Shown: positions 31,988-41,022, counted from the stretch's first letter. The stretch is 64,000 nucleotides of DNA from Sphaerisporangium rufum (GCF_016863395.1 NZ_BOOU01000068.1:1-64000); one strand, 5' to 3'. Numbers and translations: made by a program. Notes: generated by a model not told the origin, from the sequence alone.

Positions 31988-32581
31988 TCAGCCGGTCCGG
32001 GTGATCCGTTCCAGATCGATCACCACGTGTTGATCGCCGACCTCGTAGTCGAGAAGCCGGGTGTCGACTTCCGGCAGGATCACGGTGCCCGATCTTGCCG
32101 CTGGCAGCTCCCTTAGTCCCAGGTCACCGCATTTGCCGGTGACCAAGTCGCACAGGGACTGCGGCCTGCCGGGCCGCGCGAAGTAATGCACGGTGTAGAA
32201 CCGGTCGAGCGCCAGGCCCCGGACGGACGCACCACCCGGCAGGGCGGTCTGGCCGGTGCCGTCGCGTGACCGCTGGAACGGCCGACCCTCGGCGAAACCC
32301 CCCTGGCAGCGTGCCACCCCGCAGTGCACCCACCGCTCCCCCGGTTTCACCAGGGCGGCCCTGACCTCCCCGGTGTCCACGTTGCGAATCGTCGCGAAGG
32401 TGGGAGTGCCGTCAGACGGCGGGTGTTCGCCGGGCGTACCGACCCAGGGCCAGCTCAGAATGTGATGGTGGCCGGCACCGGGCACCGCGCGCACCCGTCC
32501 TCCGGCCAGCGGCACGGTGAACACTCCTCCCTCGTCCAGGGAGTAGGCGACCCGGTCATCGACCAGGGCGAGCGTGTCCAC
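31988..32581 (-). CDS. C-terminal half of a frameshifted WD/beta-propeller-like exported protein
   Basis: 197 codons from the GTG at 32581, in a different frame from the 5' half (32556-33377). Its translation (L-V-D-D-R-V-A-Y-S-L-D-E-G-G-V-F-T-V-P-L) continues where the upstream half stops making sense. Two Cys-containing loops (C-G-V-A-R-C and C-D-L-V-T-G-K-C) suggest disulphides outside the membrane. It probably is not translated separately, as no ribosome binding site precedes it. The two halves form one protein of about 465 residues interrupted near 32610-32640, by mutation, programmed shift or sequence error. Confidence 0.7.
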   Translation of the reverse strand: MDTLALVDDRVAYSLDEGGVFTVPLAGGRVRAVPGAGHHHILSWPWVGTPGEHPPSDGTPTFATIRNVDTGEVRAALVKPGERWVHCGVARCQGGFAEGRPFQRSRDGTGQTALPGGASVRGLALDRFYTVHYFARPGRPQSLCDLVTGKCGDLGLRELPAARSGTVILPEVDTRLLDYEVGDQHVVIDLERITRTG

Positions 32582-33377
32582 CGCCCGGGGAAGCGGACGG
32601 TCGGTAGGAATCCGGGCGGGCGGGCCGGCCGCCGCCAGCCGAGACCGACCACAGCTTCGTCCATGAGCCGTTGTAGGTCATCCAGACGATCCGTCCGCCG
32701 CCGACCTGGTAACCGCCTGAGTAGACGCCCTTGGGGGTATGGATGTCCGCGATCCGCCGCACTCCGCCACCCGCCATGTCATAGGCGTACAGCGCCCCGG
32801 CCTTCTCGAACTTCTCCCAGCTCTCCAGCAGCAACGTCTGGTAGTCGATGGCCCCCTTCACGATGACCCTGCCCACTCCAGGAAGCCGGGCGGGCAACCG
32901 TCGCACCGCGCCGGGCCACACCTGGTCCACCGGCGGGTCCGCGGCGTCGGTGATCCCGGCGGCGTTCCGGTCGCCGGGCGCCGGGGGCGGCGTCACCTCG
33001 TTCACCGGCGGCTCGGCGGAGTGGGTGATCGTCGCCGTGGGCGAGACCGGGGGCGGCGTCACCTCGTTCACCGGCGGCTCCTCGGCATCGGTGATCCCGG
33101 TGGGGCCCCGATCGCCGGCCCCCGTGGGTGCGACCGAGGCCGGCGCCGGATCGCGGGCCGGCCGGTCGGTACCGGCCGCGTCCCGGCCGCGGACCGCCAC
33201 GCCCACCCCGCCGGCCACCAGCACCACCGCCAGCGCCGCGACGGCGGCCTGGATGCGCGCCGTCCGCCGCCGGGACCGGGCCACGACCTGCCCGGACAGC
33301 TCGGACGGGGCGCGCGGCGCGCGGATGGAGGCCTGCTCCAGGGTGCGGCGGAGGATGTCCTCCACGTCGTTGCTCAT
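32556..33377 (-). CDS. N-terminal half of a membrane-anchored anti-sigma-like protein (frameshifted)
   Basis: 273 codons from the ATG at 33377, overlapping the SigE-type sigma gene stop by four bases (ATGA). Cytoplasmic N-terminus (M-S-N-D-V-E-D-I-L-R-R-T-L, about 45 residues), one membrane helix (I-Q-A-A-V-A-A-L-A-V-V-L-V-A), then an extracytoplasmic linker with three degenerate repeats of E-P-P-V-N-E-V-T-P-P-P. A beta-propeller-like part (Y-D-M-A-G-G-G-V-R-R-I-A-D) follows. After S-V-S-A-G-G-G the frame runs into a Pro/Gly-rich tail and stops. Context suggests it is the regulator of the adjacent sigma factor. Confidence 0.8.
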   Translation of the reverse strand: MSNDVEDILRRTLEQASIRAPRAPSELSGQVVARSRRRTARIQAAVAALAVVLVAGGVGVAVRGRDAAGTDRPARDPAPASVAPTGAGDRGPTGITDAEEPPVNEVTPPPVSPTATITHSAEPPVNEVTPPPAPGDRNAAGITDAADPPVDQVWPGAVRRLPARLPGVGRVIVKGAIDYQTLLLESWEKFEKAGALYAYDMAGGGVRRIADIHTPKGVYSGGYQVGGGRIVWMTYNGSWTKLWSVSAGGGRPARPDSYRPSASPGGGHARPGR

Positions 33378-33880
33378 TGCGCGCTCCCGTCGACGGCCGT
33401 GGGGTGGGCGATCGTGGTCCGCAACCGGGCGAGGGCCAGGGAGGCGTGGCTGCGCACCGTGCCGTGCGAGACGCCGAGCACCCGCGCGATCTCCACGTCG
33501 GTCAGGTCCTCGTAGTAGCGGAGCACCAGCACGGCGCGCTGCTTGCGCGGCAGCCCGGCCAGCATCTGCCACATGCCGCGCTCGGCCTCCGACGGCAGCG
33601 GGTCGAGGTGCTCGGCGTCCGGCGGGTCCCAGGCGAGCACCTCGCGCCGCCGGCGCCGCCAGGTGCTCACGTGCAGGCGGGCCATGGTCATCCGGGCGTA
33701 GCTCTCCGGCTGTTCCTTGCGGCGCACCCGCGGCCACGCCCGGTGCAGCCGGACCAGCGCCTCCTGGGTGAGGTCGGCGGCGTCGTGCGGGTTGCCGGTG
33801 AGCACGTACCCGTAACGCAGCAGGGCGTCCGCGCGTTCGGCCACGAACCGCACGAACAACTCCTCGTCATCCAAGACCAT
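33374..33880 (-). CDS. SigE-family RNA polymerase sigma factor
   Basis: 168-aa ECF sigma factor of the actinobacterial SigE (ECF39/ECF41-like) group. Region 2 includes Y-G-Y-V-L-T-G-N-P-H-D-A-A-D-L-T-Q-E-A-L-V-R-L. The linker has E-S-Y-A-R-M-T-M-A-R, the hallmark of this group. Region 4 has L-P-R-K-Q-R-A-V-L-V-L-R-Y-Y-E-D-L and V-S-H-G-T-V-R-S-H. It is translationally coupled to the membrane anti-sigma-like gene. Activation by an envelope signal is inferred, but the partner is frameshifted, so control may be altered. Confidence 0.94.
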   Translation of the reverse strand: MVLDDEELFVRFVAERADALLRYGYVLTGNPHDAADLTQEALVRLHRAWPRVRRKEQPESYARMTMARLHVSTWRRRRREVLAWDPPDAEHLDPLPSEAERGMWQMLAGLPRKQRAVLVLRYYEDLTDVEIARVLGVSHGTVRSHASLALARLRTTIAHPTAVDGSAQ

Positions 33881-33997
33881 CGCCCTTCCTCAAGGCTCCT
33901 GATCTGCAGACGCGGCCACCCGTCCGGATGTTGAATCCTGACGGCACATGTACCGATATAGGCTGCATTCTCGGGTTGACGCACGACGGGGGTTCGG

Positions 33998-34414
33998 ATG
34001 GATCTGCACTACTACGACACGCTGATCGCCGTCGCCGACGACTGCCCGGTGCCGCACAGCGAGGTCCCCCGCGAGCGCGCCGGGAAGCGGACCGTCGCCG
34101 GGCTGCAGTACGAGATGCTGGCGGACGCCCCGCACACGCTGACCCAGGAGGACGTGCTGTTCGAGTCCTGGCTGCGCCGCCAGGACCCGCCGCCGGCCGG
34201 ACCGGACGAGGTGGCGCGGCTGCGGCACGAGTTCTTCGCCCGCTCCCAGGCGTGCCTGCGCGCCTCGCCACTGCCCAAACGGCATGGCTTCGGCCTGCTG
34301 TTCGACTCGGCGGGCCGGATCGCGCTGTGCCCGATGGAGTCGGCGCGGTACCAGGAGCTGCTGGCCGGTGACGAGGTCACCGTGCTCAAGGCCATGCGCT
34401 CGCGCCGCGCCTGA
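33998..34414 (+). CDS. DUF6157-like conserved hypothetical protein
   Basis: 138-aa soluble protein starting M-D-L-H-Y-Y-D-T-L-I-A-V-A-D-D-C-P. It has V-A-G-L-Q-Y-E-M-L and T-Q-E-D-V-L-F-E-S-W-L-R-R in the middle and A-L-C-P-M-E-S-A-R-Y at the end, the pattern I associate with DUF6157. No function is known. It is divergent from the sigma factor gene (117-bp gap with both promoters) and 27 bp ahead of the CadD gene, probably in the same transcript. Confidence 0.8.
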   Translation: MDLHYYDTLIAVADDCPVPHSEVPRERAGKRTVAGLQYEMLADAPHTLTQEDVLFESWLRRQDPPPAGPDEVARLRHEFFARSQACLRASPLPKRHGFGLLFDSAGRIALCPMESARYQELLAGDEVTVLKAMRSRRA

Positions 34415-34441
34415 CCCCGCCGCAAGCGGTAGGGCGACCTC

Positions 34442-35029
34442 GTGAATCCCGGCGTCCTCGACCAGGCGGCCGGCCTGTTCGCGGTCACCAACATCGACGA
34501 CATCGTGATCCTGGCGCTGTTCTTCGCCCGCGCCGCCGGACACCGCGGCGCGGCCCGCCGGATCGTCCTCGGCCAGTACCTGGGGTTCGCCGGGCTCCTG
34601 GTGCTCGCGGTGGCCGCCGCGTTCGGCGCGACCTTCCTGCCGGAATCGGTGCTCCCCTACCTGGGGCTGCTGCCGCTCGCCCTCGGCCTGAAGGCCGCCT
34701 GGCAGGCGTGGCGCGACCGCGGCGTCGGACCGTCCGGCGACGGCGAGCCGGCCGGGCCGCCGCCCGGCACGCTCCAGGTCGCCGCGGTGACCTTCGCCAA
34801 CGGCGGCGACAACATCGGGGTGTACGTCCCGGTGTTCGCGGTGGCCGGCGCGGGCGGCATGACGGTGTACGCCGCGGTGTTCCTGGTCCTGGTGGCGGTC
34901 TGGTGCGCGGCCGGCCGGTACGTCGCCACCCGGCCGCCGGTCGCCCGCGTGCTGTCCCGCTGGGGCCACCTTGTGCTGCCGGTCGTCCTGATCGGCCTCG
35001 GCCTCGCCATCCTCCTCACCGGCCGCTAG
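34442..35029 (+). CDS. CadD-family cadmium/cation resistance transporter
   Basis: 195-aa membrane protein, GTG start, five or six helices. The two repeated family motifs are present: T-N-I-D-D-I-V-I-L-A-L-F-F in helix 1 and F-A-N-G-G-D-N-I-G-V-Y-V-P in helix 4. CadD proteins lower cadmium or other cation levels, probably by export. It follows the DUF6157 gene closely. No metal-sensing regulator is adjacent. Confidence 0.88.
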   Translation: MNPGVLDQAAGLFAVTNIDDIVILALFFARAAGHRGAARRIVLGQYLGFAGLLVLAVAAAFGATFLPESVLPYLGLLPLALGLKAAWQAWRDRGVGPSGDGEPAGPPPGTLQVAAVTFANGGDNIGVYVPVFAVAGAGGMTVYAAVFLVLVAVWCAAGRYVATRPPVARVLSRWGHLVLPVVLIGLGLAILLTGR

Positions 35030-35106
35030 ACCGTCGCGGCATCGAGGAACCGCGGCACGTCCCGCCCGTGGCGCGGGACATGGCGGCGGCGGCCGCCGCG
35101 TGGCGG

Positions 35107-35757
35107 TCAGGCCCGGGCCTGCTCGCCGGGCGGCAGGATGTGGGTCAGCCGGTACACGACGTAGGGCTCGTACTCGAACAGCTCGGCCGTCTCGTGCAGC
35201 TCGTCGATGAACGCCAGGTCGACCGGCGTCCAGTGCTTGACCGCGCAGACCAGGAAGAACCTGAACGCGAGCTCCGGCAGCCCGTACTCGACGAGGTCCA
35301 GCATCGCGCGGCGCAGGTACTCCTCGTCGGCCGGGTCCAGGTGGAAGTTCGCGGTGATCGAGAACCGCCGCACCGCGCGGGTGACGCGCTCGGCGGCCTT
35401 CGGCCGCCGGTCGATCTCGTCCGGCGGCGTCACCTCCAGCCCCGCGGCCCGGACCGGTGGTGTCATGATGTCGATGATCGCCCGCAGCCAGCCCCGCCCG
35501 TCCAGGCCGTCGACGTCCGGATGGTGCCAGCTGTCGCAGGCGGACCGCCACAGCGCGGCCAGCTGCCCGGCGGTGAGCGGCGAGGCGTCGAGCAGCAGGG
35601 CGTCGAAGAGGTACTCCTGGTTGGCGCCGGCGTTCTGCTCCCGGGCGAGCTCGCGGACGATGTCCAGCCCGGTCTCGTAGTGTTCCCACCAGGAGGAGAT
35701 GTAGTGGGCGCTCGCCAGCTGGGTGATGCCGAAGTCGTCACACCGGTAGCCGTACAT
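35107..35757 (-). CDS. Hypothetical protein co-transcribed with the serpin
   Basis: 216-aa soluble, mostly helical protein with an excellent AGGAGGGGAGCG ribosome binding site, 14 bp behind the serpin gene. It starts M-Y-G-Y-R-C-D-D-F-G-I-T-Q-L and has Trp/His-rich stretches (I-S-S-W-W-E-H-Y-E and C-D-S-W-H-H-P-D). An acidic, aromatic C-terminal half follows (F-L-V-C-A-V-K-H-W-T-P-V-D). I do not recognise the family. Tight linkage to the serpin suggests a shared regulon. Confidence 0.8.
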   Translation of the reverse strand: MYGYRCDDFGITQLASAHYISSWWEHYETGLDIVRELAREQNAGANQEYLFDALLLDASPLTAGQLAALWRSACDSWHHPDVDGLDGRGWLRAIIDIMTPPVRAAGLEVTPPDEIDRRPKAAERVTRAVRRFSITANFHLDPADEEYLRRAMLDLVEYGLPELAFRFFLVCAVKHWTPVDLAFIDELHETAELFEYEPYVVYRLTHILPPGEQARA

Positions 35758-35771
35758 CGCTCCCCTCCTTC

Positions 35772-37067
35772 TCAGCGGGCGGCCGCCGGTTCGGCGACGT
35801 GGCCGATGAACAGCGGGGTGGCGGTCGGGGTGTGCATGATGGCGAAGGCGAACGGGTGGTCGGCGCGCACCTCGGCCACCGGCTCGGCGGGCGCGGACAC
35901 CGCCATCGCCATCCCGGTGGCGGCGGCCGCCTCGGTGCCCATCTCGTCCACGGTGATGTTCGCCCGGTGCGCCACCTGCCCGACGGACAGGCCCGGCGCG
36001 ATGCCGGAGAAGTCGGCGCCATCGTCGAAGATCGCGCCGAGCCCCAGCCGCCGCAGCGCCGGCTCCAGGTCCAGGCCGGTGGCGAAGTCCCAGCGGGGGA
36101 TCGCGACCCGCACCGGGGCGTCCGCCAGCCCGTCGCGCACCTCGCGCAGCCGGTCCGGCGCCAGCATGCCGCCCGGCGCGGTGCCCCTGGCGGGCACCAG
36201 CACCCACATGGCCAGCTCGCCGCGCACGTACGGCAGCGCGACGGCCTGCCAGCCGGGCCCGGCGGCGTAGGGGAACACCTCGTGCTTGCGCATCAGGTCG
36301 GTGCGCACCTGGCCGCCGTCCGCGCGGGTGAACGCGGCGCCGCGCTCGCCCGCCGGCTCCTCGAACGGGAACAGCCACCGGGCCTTGAGGTAGACGGCGT
36401 TCGCGATGACCAGCCGGGTCTGCGGGGACAGCCGGTCGAACAGCTTCTTGATCCGCCCGGCGGTCTGCCGGTCCACCCAGGCGTTGATCTCGCGGGCGGC
36501 GCCGGCGGTGAAGTCGACGGAGCGCACCCCGGCACCGTACTGGGCGGCCAGGGTGCGCAGGAACTCCGCGCCCACCGTGGCGTCCTGCTGGACGAACAGC
36601 CCGTTGGCCACCGCCACCACCGGCGGGCGCGTGGCGGCGTCCTCGTCCTCGTCATCCGGCGGCGGTCCGTCGCTGGTGACGATCCGCCGGGTGAGCGCGT
36701 TGAACGCCTGGTGCGGCCCGGCGGCCGGGAAGCCGAACACCCGGTCCAGCGCCGCCGCGGCGGCGCCCCGCGCCCCGGCGCGGGCCATGGCGAACGCGCA
36801 GGCCACGCTCAGCGGGGACAGCACGGCGTTGGCGTCCGGCCGGGCGACCGCCGCGTACAGCGCGTGCCCGAACCCGGTCATCCCGTGTACCACATCGGAA
36901 AGCGGCAGGTCCGGCGGCGGGGTCTCCCGCCGGACGCCCGGTGCCGTCAACACCCGCGCATCGCCTCCCTCGGTCCCGCACCCGGCCAGCACGGCCATCG
37001 TGGCCGCCGGCAGCGCCAGCGCGAACAGGTCTCGCCGGCCCACCCGGCCGAAGCGGTCAACGGTCAT
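35772..37067 (-). CDS. Serpin-family protease inhibitor, lipoprotein
   Basis: 431-aa serpin with a twin-Arg-like basic start and a canonical lipobox M-A-V-L-A-G-C, so probably anchored outside the membrane. Serpin landmarks: N-A-V-L-S-P-L-S-V, F-N-A-L-T-R-R-I, L-V-I-A-N-A-V-Y-L-K-A-R-W, and the hinge V-D-E-M-G-T-E-A-A-A-A-T-G-M. The hinge has the small residues needed for loop insertion, so it is probably an inhibitor. Counting from the hinge puts P1 near the V-S-A segment (small residues), suggesting an elastase- or subtilisin-like target. This is only an estimate. The C-terminus F-A-F-A-I-M-H-T-P-T-A-T-P-L-F-I-G-H-V matches the family. It lies 37 bp behind pgi. Confidence 0.92.
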   Translation of the reverse strand: MTVDRFGRVGRRDLFALALPAATMAVLAGCGTEGGDARVLTAPGVRRETPPPDLPLSDVVHGMTGFGHALYAAVARPDANAVLSPLSVACAFAMARAGARGAAAAALDRVFGFPAAGPHQAFNALTRRIVTSDGPPPDDEDEDAATRPPVVAVANGLFVQQDATVGAEFLRTLAAQYGAGVRSVDFTAGAAREINAWVDRQTAGRIKKLFDRLSPQTRLVIANAVYLKARWLFPFEEPAGERGAAFTRADGGQVRTDLMRKHEVFPYAAGPGWQAVALPYVRGELAMWVLVPARGTAPGGMLAPDRLREVRDGLADAPVRVAIPRWDFATGLDLEPALRRLGLGAIFDDGADFSGIAPGLSVGQVAHRANITVDEMGTEAAAATGMAMAVSAPAEPVAEVRADHPFAFAIMHTPTATPLFIGHVAEPAAAR

Positions 37068-37104
37068 GCCCCACTGACGTCTCCGGCCGGCCGGCGGTTC
37101 ACTC

Positions 37105-38733
37105 CTACCCCTGCCGGAGCCCCCGGTAGCGGCGGATCAGCGCGTTGGTCGAGGAGTCGTGCGAAAGCTCCGGCTCCTGGTCGCCGGTCAGCTCGGGGGT
37201 GATCCGGCCGGCCATCACCTTGCCGAGCTCCACCCCCCACTGGTCGAAGGAGTCCACGTCCCAGACCACGCCCTGCACGAACACGATGTGCTCGTACAGC
37301 GCGACCAGCGCGCCCAGCAGCCGGGGGGTGAGCCGCTCGGCGAGCAGCGTGTTCGACGGGCGGTTGCCCGGCATCACCCGGTGCGGCGCCACCTCCGGCG
37401 CGGTGCCCTCGGCCCGCACCTCCTCCTCGGTGCGCCCGAACGCCAGCGCCTCGGCCTGGGCGAACACGTTCGCCGTCAGCAGGTCGTGGTGGTCGCGCAG
37501 CGGGTTGAGGCTGCGGCCGAACCCGATCAGGTCCACCGGGATCAGCCGGGTGCCCTGGTGGATGAGCTGGTAGAAGCTGTGCTGGCCGTTGGTGCCCGGC
37601 TCGCCCCAGTAGACCGGCCCGGTGTCGTAGTCGACGGCCCGGCCCTCGCGGGTCACGCTCTTGCCGTTGGACTCCATGGTGAGCTGCTGCAGGTAGGCGG
37701 GGAACCGCTTCAGGTACTGCTCGTAGGGCAGCACCGCGATGCTCTGCGCGCCGAAGAAGTTGACGTACCAGACCGACAGCATGGCCATCAGCACCGGCAG
37801 GTTCTGCTCCGGCGGCGCGGTGCGGAAGTGCTCGTCCATGTCGTGGAAGCCGGCCAGCAGCTCGGCGAACTGCTCCGGGCCGATCGCCAGCATGACCGAC
37901 AGGCCGATGGCGGAGTCCATCGAGTACCGGCCGCCGACCCAATCCCAGAAGCCGAACATGTTCGCGGTGTCGATGCCGAACTCCGCGACCCGCTCGGCGT
38001 TGGTGGACACCGCGACGAAGTGCCGGGCCACCGCCTCGTCGCCCAGCGCGGCCACCAGCCAGTCGCGGGCGGACTTGGCGTTGGCCAGGGTCTCCAAGGT
38101 GCCGAAGGTCTTGGAGGAGATGATGAACAGCGTCTCGGCCGGGTCCAGGTCGCGGGTCGCCTCCACGAAGTCGGTGGCGTCCACGTTGGAGACGAACCGC
38201 AGGGTCAGGTCGCGCCGGGTGTAGTGCCGCAGCGCCTCGTACGCCATCACCGGGCCGAGGTCGGAGCCGCCGATGCCGACGTTGACGATGTTCTTGATCG
38301 GCTTGCCGGTGTGCCCGGTCCACTCGCCGGAGCGGATCCGCCGCGCGAAGTCCGCCATCCGGTCCAGCACCTCGTGCACCTCGGCGACCACGTCCACGCC
38401 GCCGACCGTCAGCGCGCGCTCCTTAGGCATCCGCAGCGCCACGTGCAGCACCGACCGGTTCTCCGAGGTGTTGATCGGGTCGCCGCGGAACATGGCCTCC
38501 CGCCGCTCGTCCAGCCCCGACTCGCGGGCGAGGTCGAGCAGCAGCCGCATCGTCTCGCCGGTCACCCGGTTCTTGGAGAAGTCCAGGAACAGCCCGGCCG
38601 CCTCGGCGGTCATCCGCTCGCCGCGGCCGGGGTCCTCGGCGAACAGCTCGCGCAGGTGGCGGCCGCTGATCTCGGCGTGGTGCTGCTCCAGGGCCTTCCA
38701 CGAGGCGCGGTCACGAAGCGGGACGGTCGGCAT
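37105..38733 (-). CDS. pgi: Glucose-6-phosphate isomerase
   Basis: 542-aa glycolytic enzyme interconverting glucose-6-phosphate and fructose-6-phosphate. The start M-P-T-V-P at 38733 has GGAAGGAACG upstream. Signatures: [10 protein letters not shown], the PGI signature [14 protein letters not shown], the active-site region [16 protein letters not shown] and the second signature [11 protein letters not shown]. Length and motifs are as in eubacterial type I PGI. It is followed by the serpin gene on the same strand, an unusual neighbour. Confidence 0.97.
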   Translation of the reverse strand: MPTVPLRDRASWKALEQHHAEISGRHLRELFAEDPGRGERMTAEAAGLFLDFSKNRVTGETMRLLLDLARESGLDERREAMFRGDPINTSENRSVLHVALRMPKERALTVGGVDVVAEVHEVLDRMADFARRIRSGEWTGHTGKPIKNIVNVGIGGSDLGPVMAYEALRHYTRRDLTLRFVSNVDATDFVEATRDLDPAETLFIISSKTFGTLETLANAKSARDWLVAALGDEAVARHFVAVSTNAERVAEFGIDTANMFGFWDWVGGRYSMDSAIGLSVMLAIGPEQFAELLAGFHDMDEHFRTAPPEQNLPVLMAMLSVWYVNFFGAQSIAVLPYEQYLKRFPAYLQQLTMESNGKSVTREGRAVDYDTGPVYWGEPGTNGQHSFYQLIHQGTRLIPVDLIGFGRSLNPLRDHHDLLTANVFAQAEALAFGRTEEEVRAEGTAPEVAPHRVMPGNRPSNTLLAERLTPRLLGALVALYEHIVFVQGVVWDVDSFDQWGVELGKVMAGRITPELTGDQEPELSHDSSTNALIRRYRGLRQG

Positions 38734-38859
38734 CGGTCGTTCCTTCCGGTCACTGGCGAACCGGCCGCCGGGCGGCCGGTCTCGTACTCGGGTCAATCCT
38801 CCCCCGCAGTATCGCGATAACCGCCCACCCCCAAGACCATCTCCCCCGGCCGGGCAGGC

Positions 38860-39273
38860 TCAGCCGGCGGCCACCAGGGTGTTCTGGGCGGCGACGATCA
38901 GCCAGCGGCCGTCCTCCTTGGCCATCACGTACGTCGGGGTGCCCTCCTGCCCGCCCTCGATCGGCCGGCCGTCCAGGGTGACCGGGCGCTGCCGCACCTT
39001 GACCGCCGCGACGTCCGGGCGGATGAACAGCACATGCACCACCTCGTACGTCGCGGTGGACTCCTTCATCGCCCCGGGCAGCACCCGGCGGGTGAACTCC
39101 GCGATCACCTCCCGCCCGGCGAGCAGCCGGCCGCCGCCGGTCGTCCAGATCGCGTCGGCCCGGAACAGCCCGACGAACTCCTCCGGCAGCTCGTTCTGCT
39201 GAGCGTGCTCCAGCGTCGCCACGACCTGCTCGATCGCCTTGATCTCGATCTCTTTCGGAACTCGCATCTCCAT
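38860..39273 (-). CDS. SgcJ/EcaC-type NTF2-like protein
   Basis: 137-aa NTF2-fold protein of the SgcJ/EcaC group (DUF4440-like). The start M-E-M-R-V-P at 39273 is preferred over the ATG seven codons upstream. It has F-V-G-L-F-R-A-D-A-I-W-T-T-G-G-G-R-L-L-A-G-R-E-V-I, then a C-terminal D-G-R-W-L-I-V-A-A-Q-N-T. Members act as small enzymes or binding proteins in antibiotic pathways and stress. It is downstream of the HigBA genes but separated by 48 bp, and no biosynthetic cluster is present. Confidence 0.88.
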   Translation of the reverse strand: MEMRVPKEIEIKAIEQVVATLEHAQQNELPEEFVGLFRADAIWTTGGGRLLAGREVIAEFTRRVLPGAMKESTATYEVVHVLFIRPDVAAVKVRQRPVTLDGRPIEGGQEGTPTYVMAKEDGRWLIVAAQNTLVAAG

Positions 39274-39321
39274 GCGCCCAGCCTCGTACCTCAACCAAAC
39301 TTCAGGTCAAGGCGTCATGCC

Positions 39322-40416
39322 TCACAGATCGCTGACGAGATCGACCTTGCGCTTGAGAGCGTTGCCTTGTCTGCGCGGCCAGACGCCCTCGTGCTGAAGA
39401 CGTCCTACGACGATCCCTGGAGAGATCTCGAGCTCGCGAGCGAAGCTCCGCACCGACTCGAGGGAGCGCAACTCACGCAGCCGATCCAGATGCTCGTCCG
39501 GAATCAGCTGTTCGCAGGCGAAGCGATCGGCCTCGCGCTCCCTGGGATCATCCTCCGGCACGCTGTCGTCGATCCAGGTCTCGCCTCTTCCGTGCAACAG
39601 GATGTGCCCGAGCTCGTGGAAGAAGGTGAACCAGAGATGGTCGTCGGTCCGATAACGCAGGCTGAGCAGCAGCATGACCTTGTCGGCGTTCACCCATCGC
39701 GTCGCTCCGCTGGCCCGGGCCCCCGTGATCTCCTCGACGACGACCACCGCGACACCGTGCCTCGCGCAGATGTCGCGCATGATCGGAGCGATGACCGCCG
39801 GAGGCTCGCCGGTCAGCCTGCGCAGCGCCGGAAGCGCATTACGTAGCCCGGCGGCATTGAACGGGCCGCAGGAGACATCGCGCGCGGCGATCTCCCCCAG
39901 CCGCAACCAGGACGCGACCGCGCCCGACTTCACCTCGTAAGCCGTCGCCTGGCGGAACGCGGCGACCGGACTCCCGTACAGCTCCCGCCACGTGGTCAGG
40001 TGCGCCACTCCGAAGAAGGCGAGCATCTGCTGGACGCGAGAAGTGCCGTCCGCCGGAGCCTCGGGGAGGACCCCCCGCTTGACCAGCTCACGAACCGGCA
40101 TCTCGCTCAGCCAGGGGACGGCGTCTCCCAACTCCTTCGCCATGCGCAGCCGCTGACACGCGGACTGGTAATCCGCCTCCAAGCGGTTCCACAGCCGCGC
40201 GGGCATGCCGGTCACCAGCTCCAGGCGCTGGGCGACCTCGCTGCTCAACGGCACCACGCCCTGGATCAGGCGATTGACATGCTTCGCGCTCAGACCCAGC
40301 CGAGTCGCGAGATCACGCTGGGTCATGCCCAGCTCATCGAGGAACTCGCGGATGGTCTCGCCAGGGGGCACGGCGTAGTCGGGCTCACCGGAGTAGGACT
40401 CAGACGTCGGCGTCAT
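39322..40416 (-). CDS. HigA-type antitoxin fused to an ImmA/IrrE metallopeptidase
   Basis: 364 aa. The ATG at 40416 is chosen because GGAAGGAG lies eight bases upstream; the ATG at 40446 (overlapping the toxin stop) is in frame. The N-terminal HigA XRE domain (about 20-75) has I-R-E-F-L-D-E-L-G-M-T-Q-R-D-L-A-T-R-L-G and H-V-N-R-L-I-Q-G. A middle linker follows, then a DUF955 zinc peptidase with H-E-L-G-H-I-L-L-H-G near 266 and the distal E-R-E-A-D-R-F-A. It probably represses higBA and binds the toxin, and the protease may control antitoxin loss. Confidence 0.9.
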   Translation of the reverse strand: MTPTSESYSGEPDYAVPPGETIREFLDELGMTQRDLATRLGLSAKHVNRLIQGVVPLSSEVAQRLELVTGMPARLWNRLEADYQSACQRLRMAKELGDAVPWLSEMPVRELVKRGVLPEAPADGTSRVQQMLAFFGVAHLTTWRELYGSPVAAFRQATAYEVKSGAVASWLRLGEIAARDVSCGPFNAAGLRNALPALRRLTGEPPAVIAPIMRDICARHGVAVVVVEEITGARASGATRWVNADKVMLLLSLRYRTDDHLWFTFFHELGHILLHGRGETWIDDSVPEDDPREREADRFACEQLIPDEHLDRLRELRSLESVRSFARELEISPGIVVGRLQHEGVWPRRQGNALKRKVDLVSDL

Positions 40417-40442
40417 CCTTCTCACTCCTTCCTGCTTGGTGA

Positions 40443-40781
40443 TCATCCGTGATAGTCGACGATCTCTATGACCAGCGCGATGTCTTCCTTACCTAAACCC
40501 GCACCGACTTCCGAGCCGTCGCCACCCGCTGGGACCACCTCGATCCGGAAGACCAGCCGCCACCCCTGATGAAGGTCCATGGCATGACACCCGGCGTAAC
40601 GACCTTTGAGGGGATGGCAGCGACCCGGCATGCGGAAGAGATCGTCCAGCGCGTCCGCTCCCCGCAGGGCCTGCAGGCGCACTCTGATCTTTCTGGCTCC
40701 TTCCGCGCCGTAGACCGTCCGCAGGTTCCGATCCGAGAGGCAGATGCGCTGAAGGCGAGCATCTGCGTATCGCACCTCCAA
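40443..40781 (-). CDS. higB: HigB/RelE-family toxin
   Basis: About 112 aa from the TTG at 40781 (M-E-V-R-Y-A-D-A-R-L-Q-R), with AGAGGGG upstream, which matches the usual HigB start. An ATG at 40811 gives ten more residues but no ribosome binding site. RelE-fold features: R-K-I-R-V-R-L-Q-A-L, the catalytic-side segment G-R-C-H-P-L-K-G-R-Y-A-G, and W-R-L-V-F-R-I-E-V near the end with V-I-E-I-V-D-Y-H. Family members are ribosome-dependent mRNA endonucleases. It overlaps or abuts the antitoxin gene. Confidence 0.88.
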   Translation of the reverse strand: MEVRYADARLQRICLSDRNLRTVYGAEGARKIRVRLQALRGADALDDLFRMPGRCHPLKGRYAGCHAMDLHQGWRLVFRIEVVPAGGDGSEVGAGLGKEDIALVIEIVDYHG

Positions 40782-41022
40782 GCCGCCGCCCCTCTGTTCA
40801 TTATTAACCAAACAGGTAAACGCCCACCCTCACCCTGAGGCAAGGATAGCGTGCCCCAACACTCTTCGTGGTCGTTCCTTTACTCAAAGTTCCCATCCCG
40901 CCGCGCTGGGCGTGCTTTTCCGAGTGACGACCGAGCTCAGGGGTATGGGCGAGCCTGCGGATCAATCCGGCGGAACCAGCGAGCGCCGCCGTCTCATGGC
41001 GGCCGAGGGAAGGAAGAGGCTG

